This document shows, piece by piece, positions 1 to 7,817 of a DNA stretch of 38,063 bases (the first letter of the stretch is position 1; each line of letters starts with the position of its first letter). Made by a program: the position numbers and the translations under genes. Origin of the DNA: Pseudodesulfovibrio sp. (lineage in GTDB: Bacteria > Desulfobacterota > Desulfovibrionia > Desulfovibrionales > Desulfovibrionaceae); NCBI GenBank assembly GCA_022712855.1, contig JAFLJT010000030.1:1-38063 (forward strand), given 5' to 3'. The notes under the pieces were generated by a model, which saw nothing but the letters and a program-made list of their open reading frames with translations, made no database searches and was not told the DNA's origin.

Positions 1-246
1 GGCCGTGAACGTGCCGCCGTAAAAGGCGAGTTCGTAGGGACCTCGGCCAGCGGCCAAAGCTTCATCAAGGTCGTTATTCAGGCCGTGCAGGATGGATTCG
101 AGTTCCGCTTCGTCGCGCCCGGTTTGTTTGTCCTGTGCGCAAAATACACAGCGGTAGGGACACCCGGCAAAGGGCAAAAAGACGGGCCATACACGCGTCG
201 GTGCTGGCGCTGGTTCCGGGTGAATAAAGGTAATCTGGTCGGGCAT
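1..246 (-). CDS. Radical SAM protein, N-terminal part (cut by window edge)
   Basis: Only the first 82 codons are inside the window; the frame runs open through position 1. The translation contains AGCPYRCVFCAQ, with C29, C33 and C36 forming the CxxxCxxC motif that holds the [4Fe-4S] cluster of radical SAM enzymes. FYGGTFTA near residues 75-82 follows, where the GGE-like strand of the family lies. The FAGCPYRCVFC form followed by GGTFTA resembles the Elp3-like radical SAM branch, so that is the best family guess, but the diagnostic C-terminal part is missing. The ATG at 246 lies 12 bases after the galE stop, with a GGGACGG stretch upstream, which suggests it is transcribed behind galE. The precise reaction cannot be named. 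Confidence 0.8.
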   Translation of the reverse strand, partial: MPDQITFIHPEPAPAPTRVWPVFLPFAGCPYRCVFCAQDKQTGRDEAELESILHGLNNDLDEALAAGRGPYELAFYGGTFTA

Positions 247-258
247 AGTAGGCCGTCC

Positions 259-1230
259 CTAGTCGCGGGTCATCCAGTTCCAAGCGTGCTGGATGGTTTC
301 GACTATATCCGAGTACTGCGGTTCCCAGCCGAGCGTTTTTTTTGCCATGGTACGATCAGCCACCAATCGGGAAGGATCGCCAGCGCGGCGCTCGCCGAGT
401 TTGGGCTGAATATCAACACCGGTCACGGTACGGGCAGCTTCGATGATTTCCTGTACGGAATTACCAGTGCCGGAGCCGAGATTCACAGCAACGGATTCAT
501 TATCCGCAAGGTAATCCAAGGCTCGGATATGCGCATCGGCTAAGTCACATACATGGATATAATCACGGATGCAGGTGCCATCCGGGGTGTCGTAATCAGT
601 ACCAAAAACGGTGATCTCTTTTTCCGGATCATGGGCGGCCTGAAGGACCAACGGGATGAGATGGGATTCCGGGTTATGGGCCTCGCCAACTTCACTGTCC
701 GGGTCAGCTCCGGCTGCATTGAAGTAACGCAAGGCGCAGTGGCGAGTGCCATGGGCCCGGCCGAAATCTTCGAGCATCCGCTCGACCATGAACTTGGACC
801 AGCCATAAGGGCTGATGGGCCATTGGGGATGCGATTCAACGATGGGTACGGAATCGGGCATGCCGTAAACGGCGGCGGTGGATGAGAATACGATACGTTC
901 ACAACCGTGGTCGCGCATGGCTTCCATGACCGTGAGGGTGCCGCAGGAATTGTTGCGATAAAAACTCCCCGGGTCTTTGACCGAGACACCGACCTCAATG
1001 AAGGCGGCGAAATGGATAACGCCGGACGGCTTGTACTTATCGAACACTTCGTCGAGCAGAGCACGATCGCCGATGTCACCCTTGATAAGCGGTCCCCATT
1101 TGACGGCCCATTCGTGACCGTTGGAGAGATTGTCATAGGAAATGGGCGTGTACCCACGCTCGGCCAACGCCTTGCAGGTATGACCACCTATGTATCCGGC
1201 ACCGCCGGTAACGAGGATATTTTTACTCAT
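259..1230 (-). CDS. galE: UDP-glucose 4-epimerase
   Basis: This is a 323-residue extended short-chain dehydrogenase of usual GalE length. It interconverts UDP-glucose and UDP-galactose in the cytoplasm. The N-terminus reads MSKNILVTGGAGYIGG, the NAD-binding glycine motif. FSSTAAVYG (about 115-123) carries the catalytic Ser/Thr, and SPYGWSK gives Tyr142 and Lys146 of the YxxxK pair. RYFNAAGADP near residue 175 and the RAGDPSRLVAD segment near the C-terminus are typical of GalE rather than of dehydratases. An upstream ATG-less extension of eight codons is possible, but the ATG at 1230 has AGTAGGA eight bases before it and starts directly on the Rossmann strand. It supplies UDP-galactose and borders the glycan locus; the radical SAM gene follows on the same strand. 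Confidence 0.95.
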   Translation of the reverse strand: MSKNILVTGGAGYIGGHTCKALAERGYTPISYDNLSNGHEWAVKWGPLIKGDIGDRALLDEVFDKYKPSGVIHFAAFIEVGVSVKDPGSFYRNNSCGTLTVMEAMRDHGCERIVFSSTAAVYGMPDSVPIVESHPQWPISPYGWSKFMVERMLEDFGRAHGTRHCALRYFNAAGADPDSEVGEAHNPESHLIPLVLQAAHDPEKEITVFGTDYDTPDGTCIRDYIHVCDLADAHIRALDYLADNESVAVNLGSGTGNSVQEIIEAARTVTGVDIQPKLGERRAGDPSRLVADRTMAKKTLGWEPQYSDIVETIQHAWNWMTRD

Positions 1231-1344
1231 GCGACGTATCCTACTAGAAAACACTCATGGTGTGAAGAGTTGCCACGCCACATTCCCCCCTCAATAAGAG
1301 CTAAAGAAATCGGCCAACCAACCGATTAGTTACTATGTGAATGG

Positions 1345-1371
1345 TTGACACTCCACTGTTGCCATTATATT
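1345..1371 (+). promoter_or_regulatory. Possible sigma-70-type promoter for the 1689-7772 run
   Basis: A perfect TTGACA at 1345-1350 is followed 15 bases later by TATATT at 1366-1371. The spacer is shorter than the usual 16-18 bases, so this is only a candidate. If used, it would give a leader of about 310 bases containing the stems described for this intergenic region. Confidence 0.3.
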
Positions 1372-1579
1372 CAAAAACAAACCATTGGCAGCATGTTAAA
1401 CGACATATACTCACACCTTACAACCCTGAAATCGCACCGTAGCAGAGATCTAAACTGCTCCACGAGGTGTCGGTTGGCAACGTCTGTACCGACCTCTGTC
1501 AAAATACGGGCAAGATGTGCCCGCTTCCTTTGCCACTCATTCAAAGCTATCTACGCTAAAATACTCCATTTTATCCTCC

Positions 1580-1606
1580 CAAAGAACTCCAGACTGGAGT
1601 TCTTTG
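1580..1606 (+). promoter_or_regulatory. Perfect 12-bp hairpin upstream of the phosphoesterase gene
   Basis: CAAAGAACTCCA at 1580-1591 pairs perfectly with TGGAGTTCTTTG at 1595-1606 around a three-base loop. No T-run follows on the plus strand, so it is not a textbook intrinsic terminator. It lies 82 bases before the start codon at 1689. It could be an attenuator, an RNA-stability element or a protein-binding palindrome; the sequence does not decide between these. Confidence 0.45.
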
Positions 1607-1688
1607 TTCGGTGCGATACTTGCAACACCATTCGCCTCATGGGAGTGTCAGCGTTGTTTCTCAGCCCTTTGATGAGCAGGAATTAAAC

Positions 1689-2390
1689 ATGGGTATTCGC
1701 CTTGGAATCATAAGTGACGCGCACGGAAACGGACCGGCTCTTGAGGCGTGCCTTACTTTTTTCCGGAAACAGGCGGTTGACCGAGTCCTTTTTCTGGGAG
1801 ATGCGGTCGGCTACTTCCCTCTGAGTACCGATGTCTGTGAACAGCTCATGCGAGCAGAAGCGCTTTGCCTGAAAGGCAACCACGAAGCCATGCTGTTTGG
1901 TGAATTGCCTATTTCTCCGGAAGCGGAGGCAGTTGTTCAGCTGGCAACGACGGCGCAGAACCTCCCCAAGGACTGGCGACAGGAGGTGGAGGCCAATGGC
2001 AGTAAACATCTTTTAGAAATCGGTGGTCGCCGTTTTCTCCTGGTGCATGGCTCCCCGGACAATCCTTTGACCAAGAGAATGCATGACCCTGAAAACTGCC
2101 CGGTAGATAGCGGGTTGGACGGCATTTTCATGGGACACACCCACAGGCCGTTTTTGCATCATAAAGACGGATGCCTACTTCTCAACCCCGGCTCATGCGG
2201 TTTGCCCAGAGACCATGGCGAACTGCTCTCCTTGGCCGTGCTGGAGGTGGAATCCATGCATGCTCAGATTTTTCGAATCCCATTTGTTCATGACATGACC
2301 CTCGTGAAACAGACACATGTAAACGTTCAGCAATGCCTGGCCCAGCGGTGTGATACCCCACTGGGTACAGTATGGAGCAAAGCCATATGA
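1689..2390 (+). CDS. Calcineurin-like metallophosphoesterase (YfcE/MJ0936-like)
   Basis: This 233-residue protein has every metal-binding motif of the small bacterial metallophosphoesterases in order: ISDAHGN (Asp10, His12), FLGDAVGY (Asp38), LKGNHEA (Asn64, His65), LVHGSP (His120) and MGHTHRPF (His150, His152). Such enzymes bind two metal ions and hydrolyse phosphodiesters or phosphomonoesters; the substrate cannot be read from the sequence. The length fits the YfcE-type family. I chose the ATG at 1689 because it is preceded by GCAGGAATTAAAC and starts on the first strand; the frame is open further upstream without a good start. Its stop overlaps the next start as ATGA at 2387-2390, so it is probably translationally coupled to the ATP-grasp gene. 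Confidence 0.9.
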   Translation: MGIRLGIISDAHGNGPALEACLTFFRKQAVDRVLFLGDAVGYFPLSTDVCEQLMRAEALCLKGNHEAMLFGELPISPEAEAVVQLATTAQNLPKDWRQEVEANGSKHLLEIGGRRFLLVHGSPDNPLTKRMHDPENCPVDSGLDGIFMGHTHRPFLHHKDGCLLLNPGSCGLPRDHGELLSLAVLEVESMHAQIFRIPFVHDMTLVKQTHVNVQQCLAQRCDTPLGTVWSKAI

Positions 2391-3451
2391 AATCATTAAC
2401 GGTTTGCGTCACAGGCGTCGGCGGTGGCGGCAACGGAGAACAACTCCTCAAGTCGCTACGACTCGCCGAGACCGCCTATCGCATCGTAGGCACGGACATG
2501 ACGCCCCTCAGCACCGGGCTGGCCATGGCGGACATCCCGTGCATCCTCCCCCCGGCGTCGGACCCATCGTATATGGATGAGCTCCTCTCTCTGTGCCGCA
2601 AGCACGATGCCTGCGCCCTGCTCCCAGGATCAGAGCCGGAACTCAGCGTTATCAGCAAAAATCGCCATACCATCATTGACGCAGGAATCTTTCTACCGCT
2701 CAATCCGCCGGACGTCATATCCATGTGCATGGACAAACTGCAGATGTTTGCAACCCTGGCAGGAGAGAAAGTCGAAGTGCCATGGTTCCGTCGTGTGCAG
2801 TCTGAAAATGATATCGCCGATTTTCCACAATTCCCCGTTGTCTATAAACCCTCGACTGGCTCCGGTGGCTCTGCCAACACATTTATCGTCCAGAACAAGG
2901 ACGAAGCGCGCTGGTTCGCTCGTCATCTACTGTCCCTGTACCCGGAGTTCATCGCCCAGGAATACGTCGGCACACCAGAAGACGAATACACCGTGGGCGT
3001 GCTGTCCGATATGGATGGGAATTTCATCAACTCCATTGCCGTACGCCGCTTTGTACTTTCCGCACTGGGCAGCCGTATCAAGCTCCCCAACCGGACAGGA
3101 CGCGATGAACTAGGTAAACAACTGGTCATCAGCAGCGGCATCTCTCAGGGCGAAATAGGCAGATTCCCGGATGTAACCGGTCCCTGTGAGGCAATAGCAG
3201 AGCTGCTCGGATCACGTGGTCCGTTCAACATCCAGTGCCGGTTCGTGAACGGAAAGGTCTATGTCTTTGAAATCAACCCGCGCTTTTCCGGCACCTCTTC
3301 CCTGCGGGCACTGGCCGGTTTCAACGAGCCGGACATCCTCATTCGCCGCCATGTGCTGGGCGAAGAGACCGCACCCCGTTTCCCTTATAAGGAAGGCGTC
3401 ATCATGCGCAGCCTTAAAGAGAACTTCGTCAACACCACTACCGGGCTGTAG
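2387..3451 (+). CDS. ATP-grasp domain carboxylate-amine ligase-like protein
   Basis: The 354-residue protein begins with a Rossmann-like pre-ATP-grasp domain (MKSLTVCVTGVGGGGNG) and then the ATP-grasp fold. FPVVYKPSTGSGGSAN (about 149-164) holds the ATP-binding Lys154 and glycine-rich loop. AQEYV (190-194) and DEYTVGV (199-205) follow, and VYVFEINPRFSGTSS (291-305) carries the Mg-binding Glu295 and Asn297. The layout resembles carbamoyl-phosphate-synthase-like and PylC-like ATP-grasp enzymes, which activate a carboxylate as acyl phosphate for attack by an amine. Substrates are unknown; the glycan context suggests attachment of an amino acid or similar acid to a sugar, which is inference. The start overlaps the phosphoesterase stop (ATGA); an in-frame ATG at 2372 is possible but less likely. 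Confidence 0.85.
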   Translation: MKSLTVCVTGVGGGGNGEQLLKSLRLAETAYRIVGTDMTPLSTGLAMADIPCILPPASDPSYMDELLSLCRKHDACALLPGSEPELSVISKNRHTIIDAGIFLPLNPPDVISMCMDKLQMFATLAGEKVEVPWFRRVQSENDIADFPQFPVVYKPSTGSGGSANTFIVQNKDEARWFARHLLSLYPEFIAQEYVGTPEDEYTVGVLSDMDGNFINSIAVRRFVLSALGSRIKLPNRTGRDELGKQLVISSGISQGEIGRFPDVTGPCEAIAELLGSRGPFNIQCRFVNGKVYVFEINPRFSGTSSLRALAGFNEPDILIRRHVLGEETAPRFPYKEGVIMRSLKENFVNTTTGL

Positions 3452-3509
3452 CTCAAGGCCGTGTAAAGAATACAATCATTTGTAGATACTCAATAATCAG
3501 GAGAGTCCC

Positions 3510-4832
3510 ATGAAGAAAAATATCGCATCCCCCGCTGAATGGCTGACTGACAGCGGATTGACCCAGGCCGGAGAAAAGGCGCGCCAGTCATATTCCAAGT
3601 TCGTCAATTACATGAACGATCTGCCCATGCCCACCTACAAGGTGAGTCGCGCATTGCACCTCATGCAATCCAATAGATACGACACGTCGCTGGATGGCTA
3701 TGCCACCCCGCCCCACACCATCAATTTCTGCGTGAACAACCGCTGCAATCTTCATTGCTCATACTGTGACCTCAACCATGGTCGTGAAGAATGGGAGAAC
3801 CTGAACACGAAGATGAAGCACAACATCATCGACCCGCAGGTCAAGCATGAGTTGCCGCTTGAAACGTGCAAAAGCATCGTGGATCAGGTGGCCTGGTTCA
3901 AGCCGACCATCCGCATCCCCTGGATGGAAGCCCTGCTCTACAGCAATCTGATGCCGTTCATCGAATACACCAAATCTAAAGGACTGCCGTTCTCCATGCT
4001 CACCAACGGCCTGTTGTTGCCAAAATTTGCAGAGCGGCTGGCCGAAGCGGGCGTTGATGCCCTGCGCGTCTCTCTGGACGGTCCCGCCCGTATTCACGAC
4101 ACCCTGTGCGGGGTCAAGGGAGCCAACAAGCAGATCATCAAGGGCCTGCAAATGCTCGTCGAAGAGCGCAAAAAACGCGGCTCCGACATGCAGATCGGCT
4201 GCTACTACACCGTCAGTGACACCAACCACGACACCATGGTCGAATTCCTCGAAGAGATGGAAGAACACGGCCTGTTGGACGAAATGTTCATCGGCTTCTA
4301 CATGTTCAACTACATCTCCGACGACATGGTTGAGGCACACAACCGTGAACATGCTTCCATCTGTGGCGCAACCGTGGAACAGACCAGCGCTCAGTTCATC
4401 GACATCTCGAAGATCGACGTTAAAACCATTCTGGAGCAGCGGGAAGAGATAGAAAGGCGTTTCGTCCCCAAGGGCGCACGCATTCATTTTAGACCAGACT
4501 TCACCCAAAAGAATATCGACTTCTGTCTTGCCAGCGAGGCCGGAGCATACCCCGACAGCCGTTGCGAAACCCATTGGCATACGCTCTTCATCAACCCCGA
4601 CGGGCTGGTCAAACCACTGCCGCAATGTATTCTGGATCACGTGGGCAACATCAATGAAGATAGCTTCATGGATGTCTGGAACAGCGACACCATGCGGGAA
4701 CACCGGATGAAGCTGCAAGAGCACGGGGCTTACTACGGCTGCATGCGTTGCTGGTCCATTTACAGCAACATCGAAGATCTTCAGGACAGTTGGTCGGACA
4801 CGACAAACGATAAAAAAAGTGACGCGGAGTAG
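3510..4832 (+). CDS. Radical SAM enzyme with SPASM-like C-terminal region
   Basis: This 440-residue protein has the radical SAM motif NRCNLHCSYCDL, with Cys79, Cys83 and Cys86 in CxxxCxxC spacing and an additional Cys74. Strand motifs such as MLTNGLLL and LRVSLDGP near residues 160-195 are typical of the SPASM/twitch branch. The last 90 residues contain a cysteine-rich region (RCETHWHTLFINPDG, PLPQC, GNINEDSFMDVWNSD, YYGCMRCW), which is how SPASM auxiliary-cluster domains look. The segment where the usual GGEP lies reads RIPWMEALLYSN, which is unusual. The reaction is unknown; SPASM enzymes modify peptides, sugars or alcohols by radical chemistry. The start is preceded by GGAGAG. It follows the ATP-grasp gene by 58 bases and precedes a methyltransferase by 7. 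Confidence 0.88.
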   Translation: MKKNIASPAEWLTDSGLTQAGEKARQSYSKFVNYMNDLPMPTYKVSRALHLMQSNRYDTSLDGYATPPHTINFCVNNRCNLHCSYCDLNHGREEWENLNTKMKHNIIDPQVKHELPLETCKSIVDQVAWFKPTIRIPWMEALLYSNLMPFIEYTKSKGLPFSMLTNGLLLPKFAERLAEAGVDALRVSLDGPARIHDTLCGVKGANKQIIKGLQMLVEERKKRGSDMQIGCYYTVSDTNHDTMVEFLEEMEEHGLLDEMFIGFYMFNYISDDMVEAHNREHASICGATVEQTSAQFIDISKIDVKTILEQREEIERRFVPKGARIHFRPDFTQKNIDFCLASEAGAYPDSRCETHWHTLFINPDGLVKPLPQCILDHVGNINEDSFMDVWNSDTMREHRMKLQEHGAYYGCMRCWSIYSNIEDLQDSWSDTTNDKKSDAE

Positions 4833-4839
4833 CTAGCCA

Positions 4840-5988
4840 ATGACCGAAACGTCTTTTGCCTGCCCGGTCTGCGAGGCCCTCGACAGCACGAGCCTGTACC
4901 CAAAATACAGGGGGAAATGCATCACGTCCCAAATGTTCTTTTGTGAGGACATCCAGTTGGACAACCGATGCTGCGAGTCATGCGGGTTTATCTTCAATGC
5001 CAAGGGAATCCGGGGCAAGGAAGAGACAATCTACAACACCACAACGTGGAAACCTAAACCGCAGATCATCTCCTTTGGAAAAGATCGCAAGACCACGCAC
5101 CGTCGTGCTCTGGAAACGTTCATGGGAATGGCCGATATTGCCCAGACCGGTTCGCTGCTCGACTTCGGCGCAGGGACCGGGGCTTTTCTCAAAGAGTTTG
5201 TTACCGAGTATCCGGGCTGGCAAGTTTCAGCCATCGAACCGGGTGACGGGCACAAACAACTCGCTGAGATTCCAGGGCTCAAGGACGCCTACAACGCGCC
5301 CTATTACACCCTTGAGATCAAGGATACTTTCGATGCCGTCGTAGTAACGTCGGTACTGGAGCATGTGGCCGATCCCCTTGGGGCGCTGCGCTGGATATAC
5401 GATCGGCTGAAACCGGGCGGCATGCTGATCATGCAGCACCCGAACTTCGAACACCTGCCGGGTGACCTGTTCTGCGCCGATCATATCAACAAGCTCACCG
5501 TGCCGCATACACGGGCGTTATGCGAATGTGCCGGATTTGAAGTAGTGGCTGAAGACGTGGAAACCCTTACCTTCTATTTTTCCCTCATTAAATCCGATGC
5601 ACCTACAAACCGACTGCCCGACTGCGGCGAACAGAACCTGAAAATCGCCAAAGCTGCGGAGCATGTGGCGAAGGCGACTGTCGATGCCGTGGCCCGAGCC
5701 GTAAAAAACGCCGCTGAGACCAATGGAAAGGCTGCCGTATTCGGGTGTACACCCATCAGCTTCATGGCGCATTTCATTCTCGATTGCAGACAGGACATCG
5801 CCTGCTTCGTGGACGAGAATCACCATGTCTGGGGATGGGATATAGACGGCATCAAAGTCGTCGGACCACAGCGCATGCAAGAACTTGGTATCACCGACCT
5901 AGCTATTGCCATCAGCCCGATGTACTGGAAAGCTGTCGAATCCAGTATGAATGATTACGACGTGACCGTGCACGTTCCAACCCCCTGA
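4840..5988 (+). CDS. Class I SAM methyltransferase with zinc and C-terminal domains (sugar C-methyltransferase-like)
   Basis: This 382-residue protein has three parts. A zinc-binding N-terminus carries Cys8/Cys11 (FACPVC) and Cys45/Cys48 (CCESCGF). A SAM-binding domain carries DFGAGTG at 108-114, VTSVLEHVADPLG, and RLKPGGMLIMQHP. A C-terminal nucleotide-binding-like domain carries AVFGCTPISF, FVDEN and VVGPQRMQELG. This order and length match the sugar C-methyltransferase family typified by TylC3, which methylates C-3 of an NDP-4-keto sugar, and related surface-polysaccharide proteins. The exact acceptor is not visible. It starts seven bases after the radical SAM stop; GGAG overlapping that stop serves as ribosome binding site. 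A branched-chain sugar product is a reasonable inference. Confidence 0.85.
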   Translation: MTETSFACPVCEALDSTSLYPKYRGKCITSQMFFCEDIQLDNRCCESCGFIFNAKGIRGKEETIYNTTTWKPKPQIISFGKDRKTTHRRALETFMGMADIAQTGSLLDFGAGTGAFLKEFVTEYPGWQVSAIEPGDGHKQLAEIPGLKDAYNAPYYTLEIKDTFDAVVVTSVLEHVADPLGALRWIYDRLKPGGMLIMQHPNFEHLPGDLFCADHINKLTVPHTRALCECAGFEVVAEDVETLTFYFSLIKSDAPTNRLPDCGEQNLKIAKAAEHVAKATVDAVARAVKNAAETNGKAAVFGCTPISFMAHFILDCRQDIACFVDENHHVWGWDIDGIKVVGPQRMQELGITDLAIAISPMYWKAVESSMNDYDVTVHVPTP

Positions 5989-6011
5989 GTCCATAACACT
6001 CTGGAGAATGC

Positions 6012-6728
6012 ATGACCCCACAGCCCTATACATATGACTACTTCGAGCGCTTCCTGACAAAAGGAACCTCCATTGCTCCTGTGACATCACTCAAGGACTC
6101 CAAGGAATTGGACAGATGCATATTCCTGCGGCATGACGTGGATTTTTCCATGCAACATGCGGCACGACTTTTTTCGTTGGAGCAAAAGCACAACGCGAAA
6201 GCGACCTTTTTCTTCCTGACGTCCGCACTGTCCTACAATGTGCGAGACCGGAAAAACAGGATGATACTGCAAGACATGGCGCGGAAAGGGTTCGAAGTCG
6301 GTCTCCATTTCGACCCAACACTCTACCCTGATACCCCTGACGCCGAATTAACTGCAAAGCTCGATTTTGAAAAAGGCATTCTTGAAGAAATCATCGGGCA
6401 GGAAGTCGTATCGGTCAGTCTGCATAATCCATCGATACATGGGAACTTTCTCGAATTCGACACCATGAACAACGCTTACAGCGCAAGCACCTTCAATAAC
6501 AATCAGTACCTCTCAGACTCGTGCTATGACATGAAGGGAAAGAATCTCCTTGAGTTCGTGGAGAAGGCGGCAGACAAGAACCTGCAAATACTGATTCACC
6601 CCATGCACTGGAATCATGAGCGGCTGACGTACCACGAAATTTTTGACGAATACACCAAAGATATCCAGGAAAGAATCCATCACTACTTTTCGGTCAACAA
6701 GGTCTACTGCCAGGAAAAGGAAGGCTAG
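6012..6728 (+). CDS. Polysaccharide deacetylase (CE4/NodB-like) family protein
   Basis: The 238-residue protein carries LRHDVDFS (His41, Asp42, Asp44), the metal and base motif of the NodB-like deacetylases. It continues with ATFFFLTSAL and GFEVGLHFD, where His99 would be the second metal ligand, and ends with IHPMHWNHE, resembling the C-terminal catalytic His region. It has no signal peptide or membrane segment, so it probably acts in the cytoplasm on a nucleotide sugar or other small amide rather than on peptidoglycan. The formyltransferase gene begins three bases after its stop. That pairing recalls ArnD (deformylase, same superfamily) and ArnA (formylase) of the 4-amino-arabinose pathway. 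The start at 6012 has TGGAGAA seven bases upstream. Confidence 0.82.
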   Translation: MTPQPYTYDYFERFLTKGTSIAPVTSLKDSKELDRCIFLRHDVDFSMQHAARLFSLEQKHNAKATFFFLTSALSYNVRDRKNRMILQDMARKGFEVGLHFDPTLYPDTPDAELTAKLDFEKGILEEIIGQEVVSVSLHNPSIHGNFLEFDTMNNAYSASTFNNNQYLSDSCYDMKGKNLLEFVEKAADKNLQILIHPMHWNHERLTYHEIFDEYTKDIQERIHHYFSVNKVYCQEKEG

Positions 6729-6731
6729 CGT

Positions 6732-7772
6732 ATGCCGAAACTCAAAATATACATGCTCAACACGCTCCAGGATGGGGTCAACCTCGCCAACCTGCTGTCA
6801 AAGGACATCGAGATAGCGGGCATGATCAGTCTGACCGACCGCGATCCGGGCGACGCCATCTCCGGATTCGTCTCCTGCAAAAAAGCATGTTCAACACTTG
6901 ATATCGAGTTTATTGGCGTCGAAAGCTACGATCTTTCCGCCCCTGCCGACAAAGACATCTTAACAGGCCTGGACATCGACATTCTCATCATATCCGGCTG
7001 GCAGCGATTGGTGCCGGACTGGCTCCTCGATCATGTCTCCATGCATTCGATCGGACTGCACGGAAGCCCCTGGGGGATCACCAGAGGGCGCGGACGCTCA
7101 CCCCAGAACTGGGCCTTGCTGCTTGGCGAAAAGTCGTTCTCTCTCTCGCTTTTCAAGGTTTCACCCGGCATTGACGACGGACCCGTTTTCCTGACCCGAC
7201 AGTTCCCATATGACCTGACAGACGATATACGCACGTCCCACCGAAAGGTCGTATTCCTGGCCGCTGAGATGCTCGAGGAGCATGTCACTCGTGTACTTGA
7301 CGGCAATGTGGAGGCAGTACCTCAAGATGGGGACGCTTCCTATCTTCCGCAAAGACGACCGGAAGACGGCATGATCGACTGGACCTGCTCAAGCCGCTCC
7401 ATCTACAACCTGATACGGGCGCTAACCAAACCGTATCCCGGGGCATCGAGCGAAATTGACGGCGTCCCCGTTAAGATGTGGAAGTCGCAATTATTCAGCC
7501 TGAACTCCGACTCACCGGCCACTCCGGGGGAGATCGTTGCCATGTACGAAAACGGGGAACTGCTGGTTGGAACGGGTGACGGTTTTCTGCTCATCGAAGA
7601 ATACGACATCGAAGAATATGGCACCACCCTTTCACCTGGAAATGCTTTCACGTCCGCAGATGTCAGCAAACAGATGGAAATCATCGTAACCAGACACCAT
7701 GAGAAATATCCGGATAATGCCATTGCAGACGAAGTCCATGCCTATCCTGGACGCTGCAAAACGGATGACTAA
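6732..7772 (+). CDS. Formyltransferase family protein (Fmt/ArnA-like, two domains)
   Basis: This 346-residue protein has an N-terminal formyltransferase domain and a C-terminal Fmt-type domain (GMIDWTCSSRSIYNLIRAL, KPYPGASS), as in methionyl-tRNA formyltransferase and the formylase half of ArnA. Such enzymes move a formyl group from 10-formyl-tetrahydrofolate to an amine. The region around the active site reads SIGLHGSPWG ... GRSPQNW and VSPGIDDGPVF, so His110 and Asp148 are present, but the Asn two residues before the His is Gly108. Either an Asn nearby (for example in PQNW) substitutes or the chemistry differs. Because of the glycan context an amino sugar is a more likely substrate than initiator tRNA. 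It is convergent with the next gene, 45 bases away. Confidence 0.85.
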   Translation: MPKLKIYMLNTLQDGVNLANLLSKDIEIAGMISLTDRDPGDAISGFVSCKKACSTLDIEFIGVESYDLSAPADKDILTGLDIDILIISGWQRLVPDWLLDHVSMHSIGLHGSPWGITRGRGRSPQNWALLLGEKSFSLSLFKVSPGIDDGPVFLTRQFPYDLTDDIRTSHRKVVFLAAEMLEEHVTRVLDGNVEAVPQDGDASYLPQRRPEDGMIDWTCSSRSIYNLIRALTKPYPGASSEIDGVPVKMWKSQLFSLNSDSPATPGEIVAMYENGELLVGTGDGFLLIEEYDIEEYGTTLSPGNAFTSADVSKQMEIIVTRHHEKYPDNAIADEVHAYPGRCKTDD

Positions 7773-7817
7773 CACCTGCCACCCGTATCAGTTCAGACCA
7801 CCTCGGCTCATGATATT

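Larger units (their letters stand above)
1231..1688. other. 458-bp divergent intergenic region, galE / phosphoesterase
   Basis: No convincing gene lies here; the open frame from 1345 to 1686 has no ribosome binding site and no recognisable protein features. The region holds a perfect TTGACA at 1345, a bulged stem GAGGT(GT)CGGT / ACCGACCTC at about 1463-1495, a small GGGCA/TGCCC hairpin near 1508-1522, and a perfect 12-bp hairpin at 1580-1606. Several stems in a row ahead of the phosphoesterase gene suggest a structured leader. It does not match any riboswitch I can name. Confidence 0.4.

Noticed and set aside
1345-1686. Plus-strand frame of 113 codons before the phosphoesterase gene
   Set aside because: Cys- and Ser-rich translation, no ribosome binding site, and it overlaps the hairpin and start region of the real gene.
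3759-4724. Open frame on the minus strand, 321 codons
   Set aside because: It is opposite the radical SAM gene, rich in His, Val and Gly as expected of antisense frames, and has no recognisable domain.
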